Assembly (NCBI GenBank): GCA_965249455.1
Contig: OZ252236.1
Coordinates: 1,984,001 to 2,048,000, forward strand
From: Jiulongibacter sp024742395
GTDB taxonomy: Bacteria; Bacteroidota; Bacteroidia; Cytophagales; Spirosomataceae
Direction: 5' to 3'
DNA: 64,000 nucleotides
Position numbers and translations under genes: made by a program. How positions within the stretch are numbered: position 1 is the first letter of the stretch; every line of letters starts with the position of its first letter. The notes beneath the pieces are model-generated. The model did not search any database. It was not told where the DNA came from and saw only the letters and a program-made list of their open reading frames with translations. Positions 37,655 through 44,998 of this stretch are shown here, in pieces.

Positions 37655-37756
37655 GGCTGACAGTAGTTTCCGCAAGTTTCGGGCTCTTAGCAAACTTGGT
37701 CTCGGTGGACAAGTACGCAGCTTCGAAATGCTCTACGTTTCATACCCAAGACCGTT
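37626..37756 (+). other. attC-like site of cassette 2
   Basis: TACACACAAC (37626-37635) is the exact reverse complement of the cassette's first 10 nt (GTTGTGTGTA at 36003). The inner arms GGGTATAAAACATAG and CTACGTTTCATACCC pair except for two A/C positions 5 nt apart. The site ends AAGACCGTT (GTT at 37754-37756). Confidence 0.85.
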
Positions 37757-37772
37757 GGCAACAAGCTAAAAA

Positions 37773-38567
37773 ATGAAACGAATAATAATCATACTACTTT
37801 TAGTTTCGAATATTTCAATCGGACAAACTCTCGATAGACTAAAGGAGAATTTCGATTTAGAAGTAGATTATCAATCTAAAAATGTTTTGGAAAAGTACAA
37901 GTCATTTGATTATGACTTTTCTAATATTTGGTCAGTTACTGAAAACCAAAATGTTTATGGAATAATTGGTGACGAACATCAAAGAATATCAATAAAATTA
38001 ATTTCAATTTTTAGAATTTCAAATGGTCCATTTCTTTACAATGTTTATGGCAAATCCAAAGTCAAAGACAACATTTGCGAATTTTATGGAAATATTGTCA
38101 TTAAAGAAATTAGAGAAGTAAAAGAGTTACACTTCGGAGTTGACGACGAATATGCCGACAAAGGAATCAAAAATCAGGGGATTTTAGTCGCGGATTACGA
38201 ATTCTACGAAAGTAAAGAGCAAAAACACAGCGGAATTTTTAAAGGTACACTCTATTCGAAATGGTATTTGAATTCCAAAAACCAAATAGTATATGATGAC
38301 ATCGAATTCATTTCAGATGGGTATATGAATAATGCTTTCGTAGGAGTTTGGAAAAGCTATTCAACTGGTAAAGAAAAAGATTGTAATTGGGCTGATTACA
38401 GAGTTCCAATTGCTAACAGAGACTTTGATATTGGAGCTGGAGAATTTAGCGTATCTGAAAAATATTGGAATAAAGGTTGGTTAGATATTGCATTAAAAAA
38501 CAAATCACCAAACCTTGCGATTAAACAGAGCGAAAAAGCTGAAAATCAAAAAGAATGGTGGGAATAA
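37773..38567 (+). CDS. Cassette 3: secreted protein of unknown function
   Basis: A 264-residue protein with a signal peptide (ends NISIGQ). Beta-rich and acidic, with no family recognised. The segment EYADKGIKNQGILVADYEFY and the later FVGVWKSYSTGKEKDCNWAD look like those of small envelope proteins that assess a surface or substrate. No function assigned. Confidence 0.6.
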   Translation: MKRIIIILLLVSNISIGQTLDRLKENFDLEVDYQSKNVLEKYKSFDYDFSNIWSVTENQNVYGIIGDEHQRISIKLISIFRISNGPFLYNVYGKSKVKDNICEFYGNIVIKEIREVKELHFGVDDEYADKGIKNQGILVADYEFYESKEQKHSGIFKGTLYSKWYLNSKNQIVYDDIEFISDGYMNNAFVGVWKSYSTGKEKDCNWADYRVPIANRDFDIGAGEFSVSEKYWNKGWLDIALKNKSPNLAIKQSEKAENQKEWWE

Positions 38568-38574
38568 AAAGCCA

Positions 38575-38703
38575 GTTGCCAACACTGTATAAGCGTAATG
38601 CGGGCGAAAGTTCTAAATTGAAACGAATTGAATATTAACAAACATAAGGTAAAGCCGAGAGTGTAGTGCTTATAATCCCGCACTACGCTTATACTTGACC
38701 GTT
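38575..38703 (+). other. attC-like site of cassette 3
   Basis: GTTGCCAAC (38575-38583) is the reverse complement of the cassette's first nine bases (GTTGGCAAC at 37754). The arms TATAAGCGTAATGCGGG and CCCGCACTACGCTTATA differ at one A/C position. The site closes with TTGACCGTT (GTT at 38701-38703). Confidence 0.85.
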
Positions 38704-38888
38704 ATATATCATTCCCCAGATAATACGCTTCAGAATTGATTTATGGGAAAATATCACTTCTTCTACTGCTTATTAATTTCCCCTGCTAACGAATAAAAGA
38801 AAGATTGAGAAAATATCTTAAAATAATACAATGAATAGGGCTAAAATTGTATTTTTCAGCATGTTAGTCCGAATTAAAAAATCCAATT

Positions 38889-39815
38889 ATGAAAAAAAAA
38901 TTGAGTATTGTAATATTAACTCCTGTAGTTATTTCTAGCTTATTTTTCAGTTGTCATTCTAATTCAAATAATACTAAAAAGGCTGTAGAAGTTCAAAAAG
39001 ATACCACTTGGAATGCCGAGGAACAAGAATTAATTGCTCTTGTAGAAAAACTCTTGTTCGCTGTAGGTAATTCAGACTTTCAGACTTTGGAATCTATAGT
39101 ATCAGACAAAGCAAACTTGGCCAGTGCAATAGTGAGAGATGGCATTTCTAAAAATTCCGTTATCAAAATTGGCGAATATTTTGAAACACAAAAAAAACGA
39201 GACGGTGAACGCAAGCCCTTTTATGAACCTGTTAGTGAATACAAAATTCTAATTAATAAAGGGGAAATCGCTTTTGTTTGGGCTGATGCTACCCTACATT
39301 CATTCGGCGTTCCACAGACAAATAACATCGACAATTTTACACTCATCAAGGAGGATGGTGAATGGAAATTCATCAATATTTCATTCACAAATACACGCTT
39401 ACCGGAGGAGAAGAAAAAATTTGACGTAGAGGTTTTTGCCAGGAGTTACGCACAAGTGTGGTGCAGTCAAAGACCAAATTTTGTATCCTCCTTTTTTGCT
39501 GAAGATGGCGAACTATCAGTAAATAATGGGAAACCAGCTAAAGGAACAGAAGCTATAAGTAACGTAGCTAAAGGGTACATGGATGCTTTTCCTGATATGA
39601 TTGTTACTATGGATAGCCTGATTGCCACGTCAGATAAAACCAAATTTTATTGGACACTTGAGGGAACAAATAACGGCACCAATGGTACTGGAAATAAAGT
39701 TAAAATTAGCGGTTTTGAGGAATGGACGTTAAATGATGAAGGCCTAATCCAAGAATCTAAGGGCCATTTTAATGAAAAAGAATACAGGCGACAACTTGAA
39801 ATTGCTACAGATTAA
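38889..39815 (+). CDS. Cassette 4: lipoprotein with two SnoaL/NTF2-like domains
   Basis: A 308-residue protein with a lipoprotein signal (lipid-bearing cysteine in SLFFSC). Two NTF2-like halves are visible. The first is about 45-165 (LVEKLLFAVGNSDFQTLESI ... EDGEWKFINISFT). The second is about 180-305, with YAQVWCSQRPNFVSSFFAED, GYMDAFPDMIVTMDSLIAT and GFEEWTLNDEGLI, and is close to the SnoaL-like polyketide-cyclase family. A catalytic role is unproven. No matching attC follows; a boundary element does. Confidence 0.65.
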   Translation: MKKKLSIVILTPVVISSLFFSCHSNSNNTKKAVEVQKDTTWNAEEQELIALVEKLLFAVGNSDFQTLESIVSDKANLASAIVRDGISKNSVIKIGEYFETQKKRDGERKPFYEPVSEYKILINKGEIAFVWADATLHSFGVPQTNNIDNFTLIKEDGEWKFINISFTNTRLPEEKKKFDVEVFARSYAQVWCSQRPNFVSSFFAEDGELSVNNGKPAKGTEAISNVAKGYMDAFPDMIVTMDSLIATSDKTKFYWTLEGTNNGTNGTGNKVKISGFEEWTLNDEGLIQESKGHFNEKEYRRQLEIATD

Positions 39816-39829
39816 TTAAAACATTCTTC

Positions 39830-40162
39830 GTTCTGCGAAGTCTAAAGACTTCGCAAGTTTCAAAGTTGGTCTCTGACCAACACATCCATCAAACCTTAAA
39901 TACAGGTAAAAAGTAAACACTTCTTAGCCATTGTGGCTGAAGCTTCAAGTTTTGGAACTCCGTTCCACAAAGTCTTTAGACGTCTCAGGTGTGAATGCTG
40001 GTCTCTGACCAGCACATCTCGAAAATCTTAGATTTAGGTAAAAATCAAACACTTCTTAGCCATTGTGGCTAAAGCTTCAAGCTTTGGATCTCACTTAGTA
40101 GAAAAGGGATAGATTATAATCAACTTTAAGTTTTAGATGACCATCATAATTCTAAAGCAACA
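39830..40162 (+). repeat. Twin-hairpin boundary element, copy 2, internally duplicated
   Basis: There is no gene here. Two successive copies of the unit, each with an AGTCTWWAGAC-type hairpin, a TTGGTCTCTGACCAA or CTGGTCTCTGACCAG hairpin and CTTCTTAGCCATTGTGGCT, span about 39835-39960 and 39965-40095. Sequence shared with copy 1 then leads into leader 2. The duplication is recent enough for long identical stretches. Confidence 0.75.
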
Positions 40163-40267
40163 GAAATATATACATATGTATAATTGAATATTTTTGGCTT
40201 AAATAAAAAACTTCTAGCTTAGGTAAAATATTTGCGATATATCAGACATATGTCCTGATATATCGTT
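40163..40267 (+). promoter_or_regulatory. Cassette-array leader 2 (attI/Pc-like)
   Basis: Same architecture as leader 1: a TTTTTG -33 box, 18-nt spacer and TAGCTTAG -7 box. The identical 31-nt palindrome at 40235-40265 ends 2 nt before the cassette junction GTT (40268). The palindrome would lie at the start of the transcript and form a hairpin in the leader RNA. Confidence 0.7.
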
Positions 40268-40293
40268 GTTAGTAGCCATAAAAGAACTGAAAA

Positions 40294-41085
40294 ATGATAA
40301 GAAGAGTAACAGAGAAAGAATTACCAAAAACATTGTTTAAATATAGGTCTTGGGGGAATTCTTATCATCAGAAACTCTTAACAGAAAGAACTATCTATTT
40401 CGCAAAACCCTCAGAGTTCAATGACCCATTCGATGGGAATATTCCCATAAGGTGGGATTTGCTTACTTATGAAGATTGCGTTAAGAAGAATATGGAAATC
40501 ATAAACATTCGGCACAAAGACAAAGATCAAAAAGCAGTTTATGAATATGCTAAAAAAGTTACCGACGAGAAAACCCTATGGCATCCTGACAAATTAGCTA
40601 AAGAAAGACCAGAACAATTAGAAAAATGGAATAACATAATTGGATTGATTTCTTTATCTGAAACTCCATCAAATATTTTAATGTGGTCACATTATGCAGA
40701 TAATCATAAAGGATTTGTGGTTGGATTTGATACAGGTAAATTAAGTACAGAATACGATATTGATTATATTGAGGCTATTATTTACCAAAAAAGTTATCCA
40801 TTAATTGATGGGTTTGACGATACCACTACTCAATTTTATAAAAAATTTTTCCACAAATCTGATTTATGGAGTTATGAAAAAGAATGGCGTTTAAGCAAGA
40901 ACCACATTGAGAATAGAATATTGAAATTGGAGAAATCAGCAATTACAGAAGTAATACTTGGATGCATGGTTACCGAAGAAACTAAATCTGAAATTTCATC
41001 CATTATTCGTGAAGAGTTCGGTGGCAAAGTAAAACTAAGCCAAGCAACGAAAAGTATTGATGATTTTAGAATTGTAATAACCTAA
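40294..41085 (+). CDS. Cassette 5, gene 1: DUF2971 protein
   Basis: A 263-residue protein of the DUF2971 family. The diagnostic blocks are LFKYRSWGNS, IYFAKPSEFNDPFDG, ISLSETPSNILMWSHYADNH KGFVVGFD and FFHKSDLWSYEKEWRL. The biochemical role is not established; family members are frequent in accessory and defence regions. It is the first gene after leader 2 and is paired, 5 nt apart, with a HEPN-like protein. Confidence 0.8.
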   Translation: MIRRVTEKELPKTLFKYRSWGNSYHQKLLTERTIYFAKPSEFNDPFDGNIPIRWDLLTYEDCVKKNMEIINIRHKDKDQKAVYEYAKKVTDEKTLWHPDKLAKERPEQLEKWNNIIGLISLSETPSNILMWSHYADNHKGFVVGFDTGKLSTEYDIDYIEAIIYQKSYPLIDGFDDTTTQFYKKFFHKSDLWSYEKEWRLSKNHIENRILKLEKSAITEVILGCMVTEETKSEISSIIREEFGGKVKLSQATKSIDDFRIVIT

Positions 41086-41090
41086 ATAAT

Positions 41091-41870
41091 ATGCGAACCT
41101 GGGAAGTCACACTATTTATCAAAGGGGCGATTAAAGTCAAAGAGCAAATCAAGTTTGGAACAGACAAAGAATTGCAATTTGGTAACATATTTAGAAGCAA
41201 CATTGGAATTACCAATTATAGAAATGGCATCAAAATCACGTCAACGGTGTTTTCAGCTAACCAAAGCAATGCATATAAAGTAGCAGTGCTTTTCATTGGA
41301 AAGATGTTAGATGTATTGACAATTCGCCTTAGTGTTCCTCTTTTAGTCGAAGAAAAGAATACAATTTCAAACATTGAAGATATCGGGGTAAGAGCAATAA
41401 TTAGCAAAGAAGAATTTAGGGAATGTTTTGAATTGTCTCGTGATCTAAACTTAAATGAAACAGCGTATTTAAGAGGATTGAACTGGTTTAGAAAAGGATT
41501 ATATTCTAATGACCCATTTGATACATTCCTGGCATATTGGAATGCAATAAGCGTTGTAGCTGGTAAATATCACAATAGAAATGCCCGAACATCACAAGGT
41601 ATCATAAATCAAATATGGGATTGCTTTATCACAATTTGGGGAGCAGAATGTAGAAATTGGCCTTATATCAATGGTGATGATCGTTGGATTAACGAAAGAA
41701 ATGAAATTAGGAATAATATTGCTCATGGTGTCATACCTGTAGAAATCGAATACGTAGAAGATACAATTGAAAAACTTTCAGAATTAAAAGATGTGGCAAA
41801 TCTATTTTTGATAGAATGGGGAACTTCACAATTAAATAGACAAATGAATACGGCTACTAACAGGTGGTGA
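41091..41870 (+). CDS. Cassette 5, gene 2: HEPN-like protein
   Basis: A 259-residue protein whose C-terminal half resembles Apea/MauJ-like HEPN proteins. It has DTFLAYWNAISVVAGKY and then RNEIRNNIAHGV, where R207-N-N-I-A-H212 is the R-x4-H motif of HEPN ribonucleases. The N-terminal half is unassigned. With DUF2971 it may form a two-gene defence or toxin-like cassette. Its last codons run into the attC site, like those of cassette 2 gene 2. Confidence 0.6.
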   Translation: MRTWEVTLFIKGAIKVKEQIKFGTDKELQFGNIFRSNIGITNYRNGIKITSTVFSANQSNAYKVAVLFIGKMLDVLTIRLSVPLLVEEKNTISNIEDIGVRAIISKEEFRECFELSRDLNLNETAYLRGLNWFRKGLYSNDPFDTFLAYWNAISVVAGKYHNRNARTSQGIINQIWDCFITIWGAECRNWPYINGDDRWINERNEIRNNIAHGVIPVEIEYVEDTIEKLSELKDVANLFLIEWGTSQLNRQMNTATNRW

Positions 41871-41918
41871 TGATGGAAGAGCTCCTAACGTCGCTCCTCC
41901 ACATACCACTAATCCGTT
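41852..41918 (+). other. attC-like site of cassette 5 (compact)
   Basis: GGCTACTAAC (41852-41861) is the exact reverse complement of the cassette's first 10 nt (GTTAGTAGCC at 40268). GGTGGTGATGATGGAAGAGC pairs imperfectly with GCTCCTCCACATACCACT. It ends TAATCCGTT (GTT at 41916-41918). At 67 nt this is close to the size of the shortest classical attC sites. Confidence 0.85.
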
Positions 41919-41942
41919 AGCGAAAATTAGAAATAGACTTTA

Positions 41943-43163
41943 ATGAACCCAAAAGACCGCTTAGGAATAATTACTAGCATTGCACTCCACTTACAAGAGG
42001 AATATAATACTTCTGGAATCAATATGCTTCTTGAAGGCTATGGCATCAAGACTGAAAACATAACGTCAGTCAGCAGTAAAAGAACCTATGCTATTGAACT
42101 TTTAAAATCTCAAAAAGAAGAGTTGTTAATAAATATAGCCAAGGATTTAGAGCTTGAAATAGAATTGCCAAATACAAAATCTACCGAAAAATCAAATATG
42201 AAAATATTCATTTCCCATTCGTCTAAAAACGCAAATTATGGAAACGCATTAGTTCAATTACTCACAGGAATCGGGATTAAGAGTGAGCAAATAATCTTTA
42301 CAAGTAATTCTGCCTTTGGTATTCCAATTGGTCAAAACATCTTCAATTGGTTAAAAGATAGAATAAATGAAAAACCATACGTAATTTATCTTCTTTCGCC
42401 AGAGTATTATTCAAGTGTTGCTTGTTTAAATGAAATGGGAGCTGCTTGGGTTATTGAAAACCAACATTCAATGATTTTCACGCCCAACTTCAAACTAGAT
42501 AGTTATGAATTTCAAAATGGTGCTTTAGACCCTAGAGAAATTGGTTTTTATATTAATGATGAGGATAGGTTGACTGGTTTCATTGAATCTTTAAAAGATG
42601 CATTTGAAATATCTCCAAATCAAGTTTTAATAAATCAAAAATGTAGAGATTTCATTCAGCAATTAGAGGCATTCCCAAAGGCACCAATTATTTCATCAGT
42701 TACTAAAGAAACAGAAAAAATTGAATTAAATACTAAATCTGAAGAAGCGGTAAAACCTAAAACTGAAAAAAAATCTTCGAACAACGCTGTTGACAGATAC
42801 TTCAATGATTTAAATAATGGAAAATTAAAAGATGAGGAAGTATTGATAATACAATATGTAATTGATACTGCCAGATATAAACTTGGGACTGGCTGGCAAG
42901 AAAGCAATGAACAAGAAAATATTAAAGTATGGGAGGATTTGAATGAATTAAATAATACTCTTTCCCAGAATTACAGCACCGCTTTACGTAGATTGGATAT
43001 GAGAAAACTTATAGAAGTATCTGATGTCACTAGCCATGGTAATCCAAAAGAATATCAGTTTATTGAAGAAATGCAAAATGAGCTTTTAGATTTACCTCAA
43101 GAATTTCATAATAAAGTGCTTGAAATAAAAGAAAGAATTTCGGAAGAGGGGTTACCTTTTTAA
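41943..43163 (+). CDS. Cassette 6: TIR-domain protein with effector-associated N-domain
   Basis: A 406-residue protein. Residues 1-80 are a small helical domain (KDRLGIITSIALHLQEEYNT) resembling AbiJ-type/effector-associated N-domains. Residues 86 to ~225 are a TIR domain: MKIFISHSSKNANYGNALVQ, YVIYLLSPEYYSS and the catalytic-type E164 in CLNEMGAAW. The C-terminal ~130 residues look like a winged-helix-like domain. Bacterial TIR effectors with this glutamate degrade NAD+ on infection. A single-gene anti-phage role is plausible but inferred. Confidence 0.75.
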   Translation: MNPKDRLGIITSIALHLQEEYNTSGINMLLEGYGIKTENITSVSSKRTYAIELLKSQKEELLINIAKDLELEIELPNTKSTEKSNMKIFISHSSKNANYGNALVQLLTGIGIKSEQIIFTSNSAFGIPIGQNIFNWLKDRINEKPYVIYLLSPEYYSSVACLNEMGAAWVIENQHSMIFTPNFKLDSYEFQNGALDPREIGFYINDEDRLTGFIESLKDAFEISPNQVLINQKCRDFIQQLEAFPKAPIISSVTKETEKIELNTKSEEAVKPKTEKKSSNNAVDRYFNDLNNGKLKDEEVLIIQYVIDTARYKLGTGWQESNEQENIKVWEDLNELNNTLSQNYSTALRRLDMRKLIEVSDVTSHGNPKEYQFIEEMQNELLDLPQEFHNKVLEIKERISEEGLPF

Positions 43164-43167
43164 AAAC

Positions 43168-43361
43168 TTTCGCTAACACTATATATAGCAAATAGGGCGT
43201 TCAGCGGTTTTCGGAAGTTCAGTGCTATTTACCAACACCGCCAAATCGTTGATTTGGCTTTTAAGAATGAATAAATTAAAAACAAAATACAACGTTTTGG
43301 CTCAGAGCAATATTGAAAGATTAGTGCTTTCTACTGCCCTACTTGCCATATATTAACCGTT
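43168..43361 (+). other. attC-like site of cassette 6
   Basis: TTTCGCTAAC (43168-43177) is the exact reverse complement of the cassette's first 10 nt (GTTAGCGAAA at 41916). The inner arms TATATAGCAAATAGGGC and GCCCTACTTGCCATATA pair except for two A/C positions 5 nt apart. The site closes with TTAACCGTTGGGC, where GTTGGGC fits the classical GTTRRRY core. Confidence 0.85.
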
Positions 43362-43380
43362 GGGCTTCATTAAAATTATT

Positions 43381-43404
43381 CGAAACAATCGTAACAAGGT
43401 TTCG
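43381..43404 (+). promoter_or_regulatory. Operator candidate of the HTH/PIN module
   Basis: CGAAAC (43381-43386) and GTTTCG (43399-43404) form an inverted repeat 35 nt before the antitoxin ATG. It overlaps the likely promoter region and is a plausible binding site for autoregulation by the HTH antitoxin. Confidence 0.4.
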
Positions 43405-43439
43405 TATATTTCGTTTATTTGCAGGGTAAACAAACAGAC

Positions 43440-43895
43440 ATGGAAAGTATAGACGAAGTAAAAAGACCAACTAAGGAAGAACAGAAGGCTGCTTTGGAGT
43501 CATACGATGCATTGGCTTCAACATTGGAACAAATCCACTCTGATTATCCTGAAATAGAAATTGACGAAACTAAGGAAAGAATAAAAATTCCCTTAAATAC
43601 ACTAAAACTTTTAGCTAAAATTCTAAAAGAAACTAGTCAAGGTAGACCAGTTTCTATCGTTCCGATTGCCACAGAAATAACAACTCAAGCTGCAGCTGAA
43701 TTATTAGGTTGTTCTAGACCACATTTAGTTAAGCTGTTAGAGGAGGGGAAGATTAATTTCACCAAAATTGGCAAACATAGAAGAATTAAATATCAGGATG
43801 TGCTTGAATATAAGAAGCTACTAAAAGATAAACAAAGAAAGCTTCTTATTGAAATAATGAAAGCTGACGAAGAATCTGGATTATATGATTCATAG
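43440..43895 (+). CDS. Cassette 7, gene 1: HTH antitoxin of a PIN toxin system
   Basis: The ATG at 43440 is chosen over an in-frame TTG 21 nt upstream. The product is about 151 residues. The C-terminal half is an excisionase/MerR-like DNA-binding domain (TTQAAAELLGCSRPHLVKLL, EEGKINFTKIGKHRRIKYQD). The N-terminal half is acidic and helical, and probably wraps the toxin. It overlaps the PIN gene by 11 nt, the usual arrangement for translational coupling of antitoxin and toxin. The family pairing HTH + PIN is well known. Confidence 0.8.
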   Translation: MESIDEVKRPTKEEQKAALESYDALASTLEQIHSDYPEIEIDETKERIKIPLNTLKLLAKILKETSQGRPVSIVPIATEITTQAAAELLGCSRPHLVKLLEEGKINFTKIGKHRRIKYQDVLEYKKLLKDKQRKLLIEIMKADEESGLYDS

Positions 43896-44448
43896 TTTAA
43901 GGTTTACATGTGTTCTTGACACAAATGTGATTTATCCAATTGATATTCGAGATATACTTTTTTGGTTTGCCTCTTATGATCTTTTCACTCCTAAATGGAG
44001 TAAGCACATTTTTCAAGAGTGGGAAAATGTAATGGAAAGGAAAGATATTCCTCAGAAAGAAATTAAAAAAAGAATATCCAAAGCTCAGCAAGCATTCCCA
44101 GATGCACTAGTTGAAAATTATGAATCCATAGTAAGTGCTCTGACCCTTCCAGATGAAAAAGATAGGCATGTTCTAGCTGCAGCAATTAAGACCAATGCAA
44201 ATGTAATAGTGACTAACAACATAAAAGATTTCCCAAATGAATACTTATCCAGTTTTGGACTTACAGCTAAGACTGCTGATGACTTTTTAACTGACACAAT
44301 TGACCTAAATAACGATCTTGCTATCGAGGCATTTAGAGCATTAGTTCTAAATCGTACAAATCCTGATCTAGATGAATTTGAAATTTTAGACAGATTTAGA
44401 AAAAATGGTCTAGTCGACACAGCTAACTATTTGCATGCTCTATTATGA
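43885..44448 (+). CDS. Cassette 7, gene 2: PIN-domain ribonuclease toxin
   Basis: A 187-residue PIN-domain protein. D12 in VLDTNVI, the glutamate of FQEWENVM, the aspartates of LPDEKDRHVLAAA and the aspartate of NNIKDFP supply the acidic metal-binding cluster. It should cleave RNA unless held by the HTH partner. Toxin-antitoxin cassettes stabilise long integron arrays, and a similar role for this terminal cassette is plausible. Confidence 0.82.
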   Translation: MIHSLRFTCVLDTNVIYPIDIRDILFWFASYDLFTPKWSKHIFQEWENVMERKDIPQKEIKKRISKAQQAFPDALVENYESIVSALTLPDEKDRHVLAAAIKTNANVIVTNNIKDFPNEYLSSFGLTAKTADDFLTDTIDLNNDLAIEAFRALVLNRTNPDLDEFEILDRFRKNGLVDTANYLHALL

Positions 44449-44464
44449 CTAAAAGTAAAAAACA

Positions 44465-44523
44465 AAAGCCCATCAATCGCTATAAAACATGCCCTTCGGG
44501 ACAAGTTTCATAGCGGGAACGTC
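44465..44523 (+). other. Degenerate terminal attC-like site of cassette 7
   Basis: AAAGCCCATC (44465-44474) matches the reverse complement of the cassette start (GAAGCCCAAC) at 8 of 10 positions. The arms CGCTATAAAACATGCCC and GGGACAAGTTTCATAGCG still pair, but the core reads AACGTCC instead of CCGTT. The last site of the array therefore looks decayed. Confidence 0.6.
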
Positions 44524-44602
44524 CTGTGAAACCCTACCCACAAACAGGACTAAAATTGCACAATCATAGCTTAGCCATAAGCTTACTAAATTATAAGCAA
44601 TC

Positions 44603-44959
44603 TTAAAAGAGGTCGCTGCTTAGCATAACCAAAGTACAGGCTTCAAAAGCATCAATGTCTTGTGCTTTAAGTCTGGCCATAAGCTTCGGATTCTCAGCTC
44701 CGGGGTTAAAGATGACTCTTTTAGGCTTTAACTCTAAAATGAAATTTTCATAAGCTTTTTGATTGTACTCATTTAGGTACAATGTCACCGTGTGAATGTC
44801 TTTTACATTTTCGGTAGTTCGCTGAATAGGCTGACCAGCTATTTCTCCGATTCTGTTGCCTACCAAGACTACTTCATGCCCCGCTTTTACAAGTCTGTTT
44901 GTTACTATATTGGAGTATCTGCTTTGTATGGGTGATGCTCCTAAGATGAGTGTTTTCAT
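44603..44959 (-). CDS. CoA-binding-domain protein
   Basis: A 118-residue Rossmann-like CoA-binding protein (MKTLILGASPIQSRYSNIVT, VVLVGNRIGEIAGQPI, RVIFNPGAENPKLMARL). Members bind CoA and resemble a succinyl-CoA synthetase subunit domain; their physiological role is poorly known. Its 3' end is duplicated as the relic at 34500-34528, which suggests it is the chromosomal target of cassette block I. Confidence 0.8.
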   Translation of the reverse strand: MKTLILGASPIQSRYSNIVTNRLVKAGHEVVLVGNRIGEIAGQPIQRTTENVKDIHTVTLYLNEYNQKAYENFILELKPKRVIFNPGAENPKLMARLKAQDIDAFEACTLVMLSSDLF

Positions 44960-44998
44960 ACCCTAAAAACCTTTTTTGATTCTCTTTAGTTTCCAATC

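Larger units (their letters stand above)
34529..44602 (+). mobile_element. Integrase-less cassette array block I
   Basis: A block of about 10 kb of AT-rich single-gene or two-gene cassettes, all on the plus strand, in two sub-arrays led by leader copies at 34756 and 40163. Six attC-like sites separate or end the cassettes. It contains no tyrosine recombinase. The flanks carry the direct repeat of the CoA-binding-protein gene end. The structure corresponds to what integron workers call a cluster of attC sites lacking an integrase. Confidence 0.75.

Noticed and set aside
40235..40265. The palindrome of leader 2 as the compact attC of cassette 4
   Set aside because: Cassette 4 begins GTTATATATC and the palindrome begins GATATATCAG, which matches the required GATATATAAC only in part. 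The same palindrome precedes unrelated cassettes elsewhere. Kept as a weak alternative only.
34529..44602. An integrase gene hidden in the cassette block
   Set aside because: I looked through every frame of useful length for tyrosine-recombinase motifs (R...HxxR...Y) and found no candidate. The PIN, TIR and HEPN proteins are not recombinases.
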